A stretch of DNA of 64,000 nt. Origin: Acanthosoma haemorrhoidale. Lineage: Eukaryota > Arthropoda > Insecta > Hemiptera > Acanthosomatidae. Under the pieces are notes generated by a model. The model saw only the letters and a program-made list of their open reading frames with translations. It was not told the DNA's origin and made no database searches. This document shows, piece by piece, positions 43,333 through 56,850 of the stretch (position 1 is its first letter; the number at the start of each line of letters is the position of its first letter). The stretch is taken from assembly GCA_930367205.1 (NCBI GenBank), contig OV884009.1:116449454-116513453 (forward strand), read 5' to 3'. A program made the translations under genes and the position numbers.

Positions 43333-45412
43333 ATTATGTAGGCAAGATAATAAACAGCAGTTACTATATCGATTTCGCATTACCCATTAAAAAAACAACA
43401 TATAACACGTAACACGAAACAAATTGAATATATAAATGGGCAATCTGATAAGAAAGTGTGTATCTAAAATGTGGACTGTATGAATTAAACGACTTTTGTA
43501 AATTCAGACAGAAAATATGTATAAGTAACAAGACAGGGAAAGGCAATGAAGATACTTGGTTTGTAATGGATCAGTTACTTAAGCTTTCTTTCTTCTTACA
43601 GATGAGTCTGCATAACGAAGATATCTTCTTTCAAACCACAAGCGAAGAAAGGAGCACCGACCGAGTCACTCCAAGTCATCTGCACCTTCTGTCTTCCTGA
43701 CTCACTTCAACATGATATCGGACTGACTCACTTGGATCAGGATGCCTCTCAAAAATATCTTTTAGGTGGTCTGCGTATGCCCTGGTGGCGAACCTAATAA
43801 CATCGAAAAGTGGAGGGAAGTTTAACTCAAAACGGTTAACTAATAACCCCCTATGAACCCTTGTAACTACCGCACAAACATATCATGAAATTGTAGTGTC
43901 CTGACACAAACACAATAATTATGATTGAATTGTGTCAAGTTTTCAATTAAAAATGTCTAATTGAACCGATAATATATTTTAGTTATTCACTAAAAATACA
44001 AAAGGAATGCAAACACATCTATCATTTTATATGAGACATTCCTCCATCTTCTCTCCGTCGCTAATTTACATTCAACGAAACACGAGTCTTCATACAAATG
44101 TAAATTGATGAGCTCCCATACAAAATGACATTTATAAAGGTCCTACATCCTAAGATGGTATAGTAACTGTCCTTAATATACTTTGTTACAACCATACCCA
44201 TGAGTTCACAGCCCTTGCTCTTTACGTCTTACAAAAACATACGTCTGCTGTCTCATATCCAGCCAAAATTGTAATTTCACTTCTATTGTTCGTTCCACTT
44301 TGATAATATTGATATCCCTTTAAAACATTATTTTATTTAATATAGTTCTTTAATGTATGTCTTCCATGTATCACAGTAAATGGAGTAAATAAAAACACAT
44401 TTATAGGATATTCTAGCCTATATGGATACTAGGGCCTAAGTCCTTAGGATATTTCTACCGGCAATGAACTATATTGAATTTTTTATAAAATGCGTAAGAA
44501 GTGAAAGAAAGGACTGCGCGTTATATTTTTAAATATTCATTAAATTATTAAGAAAAACGAATGTAAATGAAAGTTGTGTTTTTTTATATAAATATAAAAT
44601 TGACTAGAAAGACTTTAAGTACCCAATTTCTGTTAGTGATCTACAGTACTTCTACATTACTAAATCTAATGAGCTCTTATTCATTAGGAAACTCCGAATT
44701 AACGTTAAACGGCTTTTGAGATGTCACTTGATATAGTATAAAAGTTAGAGAAACAGGTAATTATTTTTTATCAATACACTAACAGTAAACTCAGGTGTGT
44801 CACTGAATATAGCATAAAACAATTCAGAACAACCATTTGTACTACCGCATTCATAGAAAATATTCTAACTAAGATACTAAGAGGACCAATTAAGCACCAC
44901 CCTGAACACTAGGAATGGATATTTACTTTGGAAAATACTTTTGGTAGCATGGACAGGTATGTAGGATGAGGGATTTAGGTGGAGGAAACAAAAACAGAAA
45001 GATAGGGACTAGTGGAAGCTTGAACCAATAGACGGAGTGCCTGATGATGTTGCATGTGTAATCTGTAGGATTGGAACAAGCTTTATCGAGCTGAGTCATG
45101 CAACAATAAAGCCAACACAGTGAGATCGGAGACCATGCATGAGTGGCAGCACACATGGGCCAACCTAAGAGCGGTGGACCCATGGCATCATACAGACCCT
45201 TTCTGCCGGCGACAGCTCCTAGAGTTATATCTTACCTAATTTTTCATAGAACTTACCTCTCTCAGTTCCATAACCTGTTGCATACTACCTATTTGTAGAA
45301 TCATATAACTAAAATTATAAACTGGTTCTTCCTGCTCTACTCGAACCATAGCTTTCTTCAGATTTAGACAGCCTCCGCAACCTTCCCATTGGAGTTTTCT
45401 GGCTTCTGAGTG
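43333..45412. other. AT-rich DNA, unassigned
   Basis: Short frames (43458-43700 plus; 44923-45183 minus; 45236-45424 minus) match nothing known to me. Confidence 0.5.
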
Positions 45413-45650
45413 GTAAACTAGCATTTCCTCAGTGGCACCCCTTCCATGCAGATGACGTCTTCGGGGGCCTACAAAATGTTCCTACTAGCGTCCCCCCAGT
45501 GGTCCAGACTCCCTATTTCCAATTTGGATGGTTTTCGCCAACTTTCAGATACCGATTGCAAACTCGTGGTCATTCCAAGACCACGTAAACTACATTTAGT
45601 ACCTAGCCTGTACACCTTCTCCTGAACTTAGTGCAGAGTCAGGGAACACC
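45413..45650 (+). repeat. Interspersed repeat family B, copy 2
   Basis: Partner of 37890-38160 and more decayed. The shared end reads CTCGTGGTCATTCCAAGACC, then CTTCTCCTGAACTTAGTGCA. Confidence 0.6.
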
Positions 45651-47544
45651 TTCTAAGAAGTTATTAAGTCAAATCAATACAGAAACGTGAATTAAACTTC
45701 CCAGTGACCTGTCCACCAACAAAGAGCAAATACCACAGGTTTATCTCTTTCAGACACCCACTGGGTAGGGACTAGGTCGACGAGACCTCCACCGGCTGGG
45801 GTGCCGAACACCTAGTATATATTACCAGTGTGTTTTACTATCTATTATCTTATTATTCTATCTAGTGTGCCAATTATAAAAAAACTCACTTGGAATGAGC
45901 ATTTGATCCGAGATTAGAAGTCCTAGCTGTCCCCAGTCATTTGGCCAATAATAAATTGAATTGCGGGGTAAGATGTCAATACTAGTAGCTTTAAAAAAAT
46001 TTAATTTTGAGGCACCCATGATTGGTTACATAAATCTATAGGAAAAAAATGATATATGTCAATCTCTCTGTCTTGCGATGTAACGTTTTACATTATGCTA
46101 TCGGGGGTCACTACTATCAAACTAGTGGTCCTATAAATATGGGCTATGGCACAATAAGTAGAAGAGATAAAGATGATAGTCTTAATATAATGGCCGGGTC
46201 TAACGATGGTTTCCATTCCCAGACGAGAGAATTAAATCCCAACTTATAAACGATAAATGTCACTTGACTTCTCTCCGTCCGGCTAATTAGCAACATTCAA
46301 TTATTTCCGAAGCGTCTTTATGTTCACAATCAGCTGAGTTCCCGCGTTAATTGAAATTCCTGAGGTTGATGCAAAACCTATTATACTATAGACTAAAATA
46401 TAACAAAGCCAAAGAAATCAATGACTACAATTGTTTCTTGCAATGCTTTCTGGGTGAAAGGATATGGAACTAAAACCATGGAATAGAGATAGCTGGCAGG
46501 TGATTGCTGAAATGGGCTATATATAAAAAAATATGATTAAATCCTCATAAGATGAGGATGATAAGAGTTATCTGAATTAAGAGCATAAAAAATTAGGTAA
46601 GTCTATTGAAAATAAAAGAAACAAAAATGAACATAATTTTTGGGACCGACTAGGCCGCCAACAAAGGTCAAAGACCACGGGTCCGCCGATTTTTAGCTCT
46701 TTCTTGACGCTCGCCGGACAGCGGTTAGGGTTGTAGTGGCTCTATCCCGTGGTGGGCGTCATCCCCCCGTGGGGACATCAAAAACCCTACAGGGTATGCC
46801 AAGATCTGGAATTCCATAGCCCTTCTACTTTCGCAAAGGTCGTCAAGAGCTGCTCCAAGGTTGCCGACTGTTTCCCTAAGGAGATGACCAAAAAAGGAGA
46901 ACGAGAAAGGATTAATCTCTAGTCGATCCATTTGGGGTTTAAATCGCCCATACTTTTAGCTTCATTATGAACCAAAAAATAGAACACCTCTGTTATAAAA
47001 CGGGATGCTTCTAAAATAGATCCATCAGACGTGGACATTGACGTCCCACCTAAGCCAGAAATGCTACCCATGAAGGGCTCAGTTTTCATTCCTAGTTGCC
47101 GAGCAATCAGCTGGTAATAATAGTGTCCCGGAAGCTTGTGCAGTTACTCTTGCAAACGTGTGTACCACCAAACGCAACGGAATGGCATCTTGGCGTGCTA
47201 GGACTGGAGAAAGCAGAACTGTTTCACTTGGCAAACTCTTCGAGGGAGCTTTTCCAAACCCCCTAAACGTAGAACTTTAGCTCCCCGTGATGAAGACTAT
47301 GATGTATTTCCTTAGAATATCTGCTTTTCCATTTTAAGGGACATTTTACCTTCTTGTGATACACTACTAAAAAGATGGGTGCATCCACGCCAGCCTTGGC
47401 CGGAGTTTAACCAAATAGTATGGAAATAAACTCAAAGCAGAATGGCAGAGTGTGATGTCCTTGGCAAATGTGATAGCACACAGTAATGGGTGCCCCTGTT
47501 TGAGGAAATATGTTCTTTTAGGTACTAGCTGTGGTATAGCTGAG
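45651..47544. other. Unassigned, GC-richer blocks
   Basis: Blocks at 45700-45820, 46640-46940 and 47040-47420 are GC-richer than their surroundings. The minus frame 46725-46931 (68 codons) is unrecognised. They are probably old element debris. Confidence 0.4.
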
Positions 47545-47920
47545 CTTTGCCAAATGTGCTACCAAATCAACTAGGTGATGGGAAATGTAGTAGTATACAA
47601 TAACAGCGGTGCCTGTATGTGCTCTTCCATCTGGGTGATCAGTTCGATAAGCCTGGTACTGTCGAACTATAAATGGTCGTTTACTCGTATGTCTTGTTTC
47701 AGTAATGAGAGCTCCTTCCATGTTCTTCTTTTGGAGTAGTGCTCTCTGTTTATTTATGTGGGTGCGAATACCACTTGCACTCGAAAGGAGAATGGATAAA
47801 GAGTCGGAAGGATGAACTTATGGATTTTGTTTTACCGTGATAAGGTAGGAGACAAGATTTGTTAGAAGGGAAATGAGAGGAGTATTATGGTTTCTAAACT
47901 CTGTAGGGAATGAAGTTAAC
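47545..47920 (-). pseudogene. Jockey ORF1 end plus endonuclease start, fragment
   Basis: On the minus strand from 47920 downward this matches copy 1 positions about 4945-5290: the ORF1 tail, the ORF1-ORF2 joint (AAACAAAATCCATAAGT), then LITETR...RPFIVRQYQAYRTDHPDGRAH. The endonuclease Glu codon is intact here and the frame is open for 67 codons (47518-47721), although the opening LLWNANG-type part is shifted. It is useful for showing what copy 1 lost. There is no 3' end, so this is a broken old copy. Confidence 0.85.
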
Positions 47921-50599
47921 AATAGGTTTTGGTATGCCTATATGTCTGAAAATTATGGGATTGAACGATGTCACGTTTGGAGTATGGGTGCTGTCGGTTA
48001 CATTTTTCGTAAGTATTTTCTAGCAGCTTGTTAACTGCCCTGGAGGCATATGTTTTATTATACGATACAACGATTGAGGTATCTGAAGCTGCAACTGTAG
48101 CCTCAATATCTGCTAGCTTATTTTCGTAACAATAGTACCTCCTTTAAGATGCCAAGATTACAAATTATTATTATTATCAGCTAGTCATGTAAGTCAAAGT
48201 TCTATTTCTATCAATACTTATCTTTCCAAATGATAGAACCAGAGGTAGAGGACAGTTAATATGACTTGTAAATAACTGTAAATAGCTGTAAATTATAAGG
48301 GTTCCATTTTTTTCCGACAATAACTTCCCTTGCTATCTAGACAGAAGGGAGATTCTCTAATTTCATCCAGGAACTTGGTGACCTCATTCAGTATGTATGA
48401 GCTACAATAGCTGTTGTAATAATAATAAAATAAATCTTAAATTGATTATGGCTTTTATGTAGTCATTTATTGTTTTGTAAGATCCTCCATTTGTTTCTTT
48501 ATTTGTTTACTATTGTCCTACCCCGATAAAGAGATTCTACTTTAGACGGAACGTGGTGTGTTATTGATATAAACCAATTTAAGACCGTGAAAATTTTAAA
48601 AAAACATTTAAATATAGATCAAATAATATATGACATCAAACACAAAAAGCTATGTAAATTTAAAAATGACGAACATTGAGAACTATGGATCAGTATAATT
48701 ATTTATTACTTCCATGGCTAAGTTGTGCACTACTTCTCATCTGTCATCATCTGTAGTTTGAAGCAGAGACAGGTTTAGACTTCTTATAGAAGTATTTTTA
48801 GATGAGCGTTTAGGAGACATATGAAATCAGTTTATCGCATGGTTTACGGTTCTCCAAAACAAATAAGTGAAAACGAGCCTGGAATACTGTCCAATTATCG
48901 AGAGGGAAAAAAAGAAGCTATAGGGGAGATTGCGGTCATAAACAAGGCTTAATTGTTCCGGCGTAGCAATTGAAATGTTCCACGAGCAACATCCCGACGG
49001 TCAAGATCACTTGTTATCTAGTCCCAAAGGACAGTCTCTACTTCGCTCGTCCACTGGGTGACGAGTTGTGGAAATAACCTTGTAATAAATCTTCAAGATG
49101 TCCGTTGACCCTTTCATGCATTCTATGTTCTTATTATTATTATCTTATAGTACTTATAGTAGATTATTATCTTATCATCGTTCTATGTTATTTTTTCACT
49201 TTATTCAAATTTTCCGAAAAAATTATTTTCCAATTATGTTTGTATGACTTCTATAAATAAACAATTTATTATTAACGTATTTAAATAAATAGAATTTCCG
49301 ATTTATAAAGTAAAAATTCCAATATAATAATACTATTTCGCAAAATCACTTGTGTCATGTCTTTGACATAGTTATTCATTGCTCGATTTAAATTTGACCA
49401 GACGGTCCCATTGTGAAAAAGTGCAACCGCTTAGTGACATTAATAATATTAAAGATATTACGCAAAAAAAAAAAATAATAATAATGCCAAAATCTGGGCT
49501 AGTGCATGATGAAAAAGCACGGCATTAAGCCCAGAAGACGGCGGCCTACCTCGCCCCATTCAAGATCGTCAGCGGCTGAATTGATAGCAGCAATCTTCTA
49601 CAAAATGTTGTTCATCTCAGCAACAGCATCAGCTCCTTCCTATCTGTCTTAGAATTACCAAGGGGGCTGTAGAAAATATTGAATAGAAAGGATTTCGGGC
49701 TATTGAAGACAAAAACACATCACCGCAATTAGTCAACCATCAAGGCATGAAAAATTATTTGAAATGCAAAGTTATTTTTTCTCTTCAAATAGCACCGATA
49801 ATGTTAACAGTGAGATTTAAAGGACACTTGACGTAATGTTTCACGTTGACTTTGCTTCGCAATTCAGTAGTGTACAAAATAGTGCAATATTTCGGATTTT
49901 CTTTAGGCTCACTACGTGTGATGAGGTATTCTTATATGAATCGGCCTCCACGCTAATTATACGTTGAGTTTAGAGTACAAAGCATAGTTATACTCTTCTA
50001 CTCTATACTCTCTTTACATTTCTTCTGTCATACAAACAATTTAACCTCATAATCAAATAATGGCCTACCCTCACGATATTGCACTTTACATCACTTCAAT
50101 CAGTACAAAAAACTGAACTTACTAGTATACATTAGAAGGCGCAAACTTCAATTGACAAACATGAAGACATGACATACTCGTATAACCACAAATACCAACC
50201 GATATTTCAACGACGGACTCGACGTAACAAAATTAAACCAACACTTCAACATCAATAGAAAATCACATAAATCCTCTAGAGCAGCACCTCATCTTCCCTA
50301 AACAAGTTAAAACACGAACAATATAAACTATCTCCGATTTTCTAATGATCTTCCTTCTATATATTACTAAGTCTTATTACAACCAAAAATACTTTAGGCT
50401 TTGGCACTTCTACAATACTTTAACTGCTTACCTTGAGCTTAAAACAATCCAAAACCGAAATTTGAAATTTACAACAATCGTAAGCTGAAAAATATTATGC
50501 AGGAAGGTTTTTTTTTTTCATCCCCTTACAATTTAACGACAACAATAAAAGTCAAATATCCATTTTTGACCAAAAAACCAGCTGGTAGCTTGTTTGGAA
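47921..50599. other. AT-rich DNA, unassigned
   Basis: No gene recognised. Confidence 0.5.
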
Positions 50600-50952
50600 T
50601 TTGCTGAGGGAACACCTTCTGTGGTCTGACAACAAATGGGACAACGTGCTGATTTCAGATGAGTCACACTTCTCTCTTAATACATCAGATGGAAGGATGA
50701 GTCGGCCTAGTAAGCGCTACGCGGAGAGTGGTGTGGCTGGGAGAGTTTGATTCGGAGATGGTTCCAGTGATGGTGTGGTGTCCAATTTCTGACGGCCAAC
50801 ACTTCTCTTAATGCCCATTTGTATATCTGCACAAGTTAAGAAGTTCTTTAGTAGAGAAGTGGGAGGATATTAATCAAGAGGTTGGAGCAAACATGATTAG
50901 AAGGATGTCTTAAAGACTTGAGGTTGTGATTCAAGCCAGAGGAGGAATTAGC
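50600..50952 (+). pseudogene. Tc1-type transposase fossil (2)
   Basis: Frames give WDNVLISDESHFSLNTSDGR followed by KRYAESGVAGRV, the first catalytic Asp region of Tc1 transposases. After a gap they give WEDINQEVGANMIRRMS, a stop, then RLEVVIQARGGISRY and a terminal stop at about 50958, which is the normal Tc1 C-terminus. The middle (second Asp and the third acidic residue region) is deleted. No terminal inverted repeats were found close by. It is not the same copy type as 27760-28190, whose surviving parts are different. Confidence 0.85.
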
Positions 50953-50959
50953 CGGTACT

Positions 50960-51762
50960 AATACGTGTTTTATTTTTTCTTCATGATAAAAATGTCTGTA
51001 CAATTTTTTTGAACAGTTTTTTTTTTTCCTTCATATTTACAGCACATTGTCACTGAAAACTTTAAATACTAAAAATCATAAACCACCAATATAAATTTGA
51101 TTTCAAAACCAGAATAATTTTATTAGAGAGTAAATAATTAAGTGCTGACTTTTATTGTGGGGCATTCTTGGCCAGTAAGTATTTTTCAAAACTGTGTCAG
51201 ACTTAAGATGTGGGAAAGTAACCAATGAAAAAAACTCCTACCTTACAACAAAATGAAGAAAACCTATTGACTAATTTCATTATTTGGCCGGCTTGGCCAA
51301 AATGTTAATTGAGTTCCCTGATAGAGAAGGGATAGGGGTGAAGGTAAAATGGGACACAGGCCAATTAGATATGACCTGCAACGGGGAAAAAACACATATG
51401 AATAATAGAAAAACAGGACTCCCACCTTTCGTCGAATAAAACTAAATTTATTATTTCAAATTTTGAAAATGTTATCATCTGCATTTTTTTTTCGCTGAGA
51501 ATAAATTATTAAGTTGAACGTAACGTAGTGGAAATGATTCTACCATTGCCCAAGTGTAATATTTTATTTCCCAGTGTGTATAGGGGAGTGATCACAGGAC
51601 TTTTTTCCTTCTGATTTCCTGAAAAAAATTGCAATATGCAGGGTACCGATAACTATTTTTACTCATAAACGGGGGTCGTGTAAGAATTAATTATCGGTTT
51701 GAATGCGCACAGGTTTTTTTTGTTACCGTTTTCTCGAATAGTTAAAAATCACATGTTTTGAA

Positions 51763-51767
<5 letters not shown>
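50960..51767. other. AT-rich DNA, unassigned
   Basis: No recognisable content. Confidence 0.5.

Positions 51768-51817
<50 letters not shown>
51768..51817. repeat. AT dinucleotide microsatellite
   Basis: About 25 uninterrupted AT units. Confidence 0.95.
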
Positions 51818-51818
<1 letters not shown>

Positions 51819-54066
51819 CAAAGGAAAACGGAAGTTGTATAGCCTTCTAGTTACGTAACAATTATAAATAAATAACTACGCTCTAGGAGGACCGTATAAC
51901 GTCACTATTTAGGAGCGTTGATTTGATGAGGTGTCTTTGCTGATATTAAATAAATTTCCGGTTCCTGGTTGATGCTGCGTGTATGCTCATTAAGAAATAC
52001 AATACATGTCTCAATAGATACTTTATTACGCCTAGAGGCAACACCTGAAAAATGCAATTAAAATAAGCAATTTACTTTGTTTGAAATTGATTTGATGGGA
52101 ATTTATTATCAATAGTTGATTCCAAATGATAATAAACAGCAGTAATGGTTTAATAATTAATGATTAATGATATGAGCTCAAAATATTGTCTACTTCATTC
52201 TTTATAACTTTGGATATAATCTGTATTATCCTACGGACCTGCTTCTCATCTCCTTCCCTCCAGATGACATCCGGAACCACTATCAGCTGGGAACCGGAAA
52301 ATATCTCACTGCTCTGCCGAATGAGATCCCTGACTAGGTCTATATACACGGAATTAGTCACAACACATTTTTTTTTTGGCAAATATGATGATAGGATGAG
52401 TCTGGGGGTGGGATGCTCACTACTACCTTCAACCAATAAATAACCACTTTTGCATTAAGTATTGACCCCACTCCCCTAGCGAAGAACCTCTGTCTTAGAC
52501 GATCTCATTTATTTTCCCTTCTACTTTTATTGTGGTAGTCGGTTTTTAGGATCCTTTCTTTGGACATGCTCGGTTTTTTGTAAAATTTTGTAGTTAAAAG
52601 TAGTAAATTTTTTTTGTCGAAAGTTGATGTAAAATGTTGTTGTATAGATTATTGTGGGCATTTTATTTCACTAAACAAAGATACCTGCACAGACCGAACA
52701 AAGATCTAAGGTACAAAGCCTTCAAAAGGTTTTGAACAGGTGTTCGTGATTTGCATCGAATTTGGCGCACCATGTTTATTGGTGGACAATGGACAATTTT
52801 CTACTTTCTCAATTGACCTTTTCTATCTACGAACTGTAAAACCAGGTTTGATATTCAAGTAGCTTATGACGTGGTTGGTAGGTAACTTTGAAAAAATAAT
52901 TTTATAACAGTAAAATGTATCTACAATAATAACATAAAATTAAATCATTACATTATGAACTGAAGCACAGTTTTCTATCTGAATTGAGTCAAAATTTGTA
53001 ATAACTCTTTTGCTTATGAATGGCTTGTCTCTAGCAGATGGCTCAATGTGCCGACAGCAATAAGAAGGGAAAATGAAAAAAAAACGGCAAAGGCTACTTA
53101 TATTAGCGGCTATTGACGTAAGGGCTTTAATTTTTTTCTCTCTCAAGTCTCTGTTCCGGGGAGCGTTGTAATTAAGAAATCTAGGTCGGCAAATAATGGG
53201 GGTGGAAAATAACCCTGAGCCCTTCAGCCTTTCCGGCGGGGGCAATGAGCTTTTTCCCATTTCTGTCAACTAATGGTCAACTTGCCTCCGCTCTCAAAAA
53301 CAAACAAGCTGTATTCGAAAATCTATCTTATATCTTGATCGGTCTGCTTGTCAGTAATATACCTATCGCCTCGTTCTTATTCAAACACAAACGTAACCGA
53401 ATGCATTCAATCGTAATATGTAAACAAATTATATTGGCAAATCCTGCCGTTCTTTTAGTGCTCAAAAATATTGTAGTTGCTTTAAAACGAGTAGGGTGAT
53501 TGCCTTTCGTCTATTTGAGCGTTCTACGATAGGAACCGAGGGATATAAAACTTGAAAGGATATGTTGGGAAGCAGCTAGAAAATCGGTGGGATATTTTCA
53601 TACAATATTGAACTATATGCCAAAGAATTGTAGTGACTGGTCCCTGGATTCCTCATTGGAGCATCCTTATTTCCAAACATGAACCCTTTGTGCTATCGCT
53701 GTTAACTGTTCACCTAGTTACTTGGTAATATCTTTAGACTGTCTTGTATAAGGTCTGAAGAACCCCTATTGTGACATTGATTCAAACAAGACTAAATTCC
53801 TATCTATTTAAAGCTACATGCATTTTTACAACATGAAACATTGAAATATATAACCTGCACCAACTATATATTAATGATTACTAGCCATGGTTGGTAATCC
53901 TGTTCATACCACGAGGCGAGCTAAAGAGATTAAAAATTGACTAAGGCAAGGGCTGGCTTAGTTGGAAGGGAGCCACAGACCACAACTAGTAATTATTAAC
54001 AAATAACAAGCTGTTATTATTTGTTGATCTACCTCACCGATCAAATTTCACTAAGAACTTCTGCTT
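51818..54066. other. Mostly AT-rich, one GC-richer block
   Basis: Apart from the frame at 52164-52436, the block 53040-53500 is GC-richer, with short frames on both strands and no known motif. Confidence 0.45.
52164..52436 (-). other. Anonymous 90-codon frame, possible exon
   Basis: Unlike most frames here it looks protein-like: SGSQLIVVPDVIWREGDEKQ is followed by VRRIIQIISKVIKNEVD, with mixed residues and an amphipathic C-terminal helix. It ends in two codons and TAA. A T-rich stretch with an AG lies just upstream on the coding strand (TTGGTTGAAGGTAG), but no donor is obvious. I do not recognise the family. It could be a host exon, a gene fragment or chance. Confidence 0.25.
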
Positions 54067-54873
54067 AGACAGTACGGTACTTAGGCTTCCATCTCGACAA
54101 ACGACTGACCTGGAACCCACATACGAGGCTAAAAAGACAAGAACTAAACAGACGCTTTGGACAACTGTAAAGACTACTTCAAAGGACATCCCATCTCTCA
54201 ATAGAAAATAAACTACTATTCTACAAAGTTATACTTAAACCAATCTGGACATACGGAATAGAGCTATGGGGGACAGCAAAACAGTCGAACATCAAGCGTA
54301 TCCAATCCTTTCAATCAAAAGTCCTGAGAACAATAGTAAATGCCCCTTATTATGTCAGCAACAAAACCCTTCATAACGACCTTAACATACCCTACATTCT
54401 AGAACTCATCCCTTCCAAGTTTATGAAATTCCACAGTAGCCTTTCCAACCACCCTAATCCTGTAGCACAGTCATTGCACTGCACCACTCATCCCTATAAT
54501 CCTCCTCGGAGACTGAAACAGCAGTGGCCTCGTGACCTGCTATAAACGCGTGACAGTGGGAGTCCTGGCAATGGCCAGTTTTTCCAATTATGTCCTGAGC
54601 GTCTGTGGCTCTCGCACTCTTGGTCAGCCTCCACTGGCTAGTATCCGGTGACGCGGCTGACGGAGGAGCGTGGGGGACTTCCCAAGACTCCGCTTTCTCT
54701 TCGCGGTGGATTTGGGGGGTCTCTGGGCTGTCTGTAAATATTGTATGAATGAGCGAGTGAATGATGAACTGTAAATATGGTATGAATGAGAGCATTTATC
54801 TTAATTACTTATTGGCTTATAAAAGGCAGATTGTAATTATAGCACAATAAAGGAATTTAACTAAAAAAAAAAA
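54067..54873 (+). mobile_element. Jockey 3' fragment, 0.8 kb
   Basis: It starts at the ORF2 thumb region (AGACAGTACGGTACTTAGGC) and runs through the ORF2 C-terminus, the 3'UTR and AATAAAGGAATTTAACT to an A tail at 54863-54873. Relative to copy 1 there is a stop where CTGTACAG became CTGTAAAG (about 54168). A degenerate candidate target duplication (AAGAACTTCTG before, AAGAAATCTG after) is not convincing. Confidence 0.88.
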
Positions 54874-56609
54874 GAAATCTGATTATAGAAAATATTTAGC
54901 CACTCGCGCTGATTACTAATACAAATTATTTACGAATTACCAAAAAGTACAAACGGGTTATTTCCAAGAAGTGGAAGATGTGCCTATTGCTTGGAAAATA
55001 TTACCAAGAGTTATTATGTGTGGTGATGTACTTGGCGTTACCAATTGTATTTTAAGGGACTACATATAGTTGGTATATTGGTGCCAAAATATAAAAACAT
55101 AATTGGACGAACAGGAAAAATTGACAAACTAAGTAAGTTGGGATTTAATAATATTTATCGACTCCATCGCTGTTAAGCACAGCATTTTACACACAACAAG
55201 CTTTTTTTCTCTTTTTTTCTCAAAATCTGAATTAAGTCTTTTAAACTGTTAGTTTAATTATGACGCCTTTTCTACGTACACGCTTTTTTTGCGAGGTGGA
55301 TTTACTGTAGGGAAGTAATATTTGAATTTCCACATCATTGAACACTTTAATCTTCCGTTTGAAAGGTTCAATATAAAAAAATTAGCAATAGTAGGTAGAC
55401 AAAATCCTTATATCTTTCTTTTTATTCGTATATTGACTAGTTGATGAATTAGACTCACCGTGTTTTTATATAGCACCTAGGTTTTTGTTTTTTAGGCACA
55501 TCGATATGGAGTATTTTTTGTAAGTATACACAAAGAAAAAATGTTTGACAGTTGGAAAAAAACTTGATAATTTCTTTAAAAATAAGCAGCTAATAAAAAC
55601 AAATATATTTAATAATATATTACAATCAGGTAAATATTGGCAACTATTACAGTATTCAAATCGGTATGATAAGCAAACGATCACTATAGTTGCCTGTCAG
55701 AACATATATGAAATAAGTTATGTTGACAATTAGACTCTATTAATTAGATATATGAAATAAGTTACGTTGACAATTAGACTCTTCCGACTTTTCCCCTATG
55801 GTTATGGACACTGCGAATGGGGATGAAAAAAGGAAATTTTCAGAGTTGATTTCAATCGGTTTACCTTTGCTATTTACAATTTTATTTGTGACTCTTTAAT
55901 CAGTACTCACAAGCGTACAATTGGTGAATTTAATAAGAATCCTGCAGCACAACAAGACTACATCTTGATAGTATTTTTGCTCATTCTGTGTGCTTCATTT
56001 TATATATACCCTGCCTATCAAAAGTTGAAGATCACCCTAAATAGTGTAATCCTTTGTAGGTTAATTGCAATAATATTTTTCAATATGGTTCTGGAATGAT
56101 TTCCTATTTTTCTAATTGATAATGTGTTGTTATAGTAGTATAATTTAAGTTTTTTTTAAAGAAAAATTGGACGAAGGAATCGTAAAAATTATGAAGTGTA
56201 GCAGTCTCCCGCTGTAGTCAATCGAGTTACTGGGTGGGGGGGGGGGGGCAGAACATGCTCCAACTTCTCAAAAACGTCTTATGGAGATTCAGCAATGTTG
56301 CCGGGACAATATGAGTTTCGAAAATTAAACAAACTCATTGAAAGGATGCCCAGAGTTGTCAAAGCTGTTATTAAATGTATAGGAGGATTTTTCCAAGATA
56401 AGGCTGTTTAAATGAAAATATGAAATTGTTTCCAAAAATTTTCTTTACATTATAACAAAAATTATCGCAAATAACATACTGAAAGGTTGCTTATTGTGTT
56501 TTAAATCTGAAAGAAATCATAATAAAAATGTTTAGTTTTGTTATAATTTATCCAGTGGTCTTAAACTGTTTTCGGGAAGTGTATTTACAAAAATATATCT
56601 ATTTGTATG
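54874..56609. other. AT-rich DNA, unassigned
   Basis: It contains a two-copy 44-bp tandem duplication at about 55704-55785 (ATATATGAAATAAGTTA..TTGACAATTAGACTCT). A G run of about 12 is at 56235. Confidence 0.55.
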
Positions 56610-56850
56610 TCCCTGTAGTCCAGTGATATCATGTCCCCTTCTAACTGCGTAGAGCCTGGTATCCACTGCTCACCCTAGGGTTTTTCTTTGGTGGATGGGT
56701 CTGGCCTAGGTTAACTATGCCTTGTGACGAAAAATGAGTACCCAGTTAAATTCAAAATTAGCTATTCCTATTAAAAACTCCAAAGGGTGCCGATGACACT
56801 TGGAGCTCAGCACTACCTACTAGCTTACTTTTAGATAGCCACACCTGTGT
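56610..56850 (+). repeat. Interspersed repeat family C, copy 1
   Basis: Similar to 60830-60970: ATCCACTGCT, GGTTAACT, GTGACGAAAAATGAGT, CCAGTTAAATT and ATTAAAAACT occur in the same order and spacing. Non-coding; class unknown. Confidence 0.7.

Noticed and set aside
54050..54885. Target duplication AAGAACTTCTG/AAGAAATCTG for the 54-kb Jockey piece
   Set aside because: Requires mismatch and indel, too weak beside the exact duplications of the other copies.
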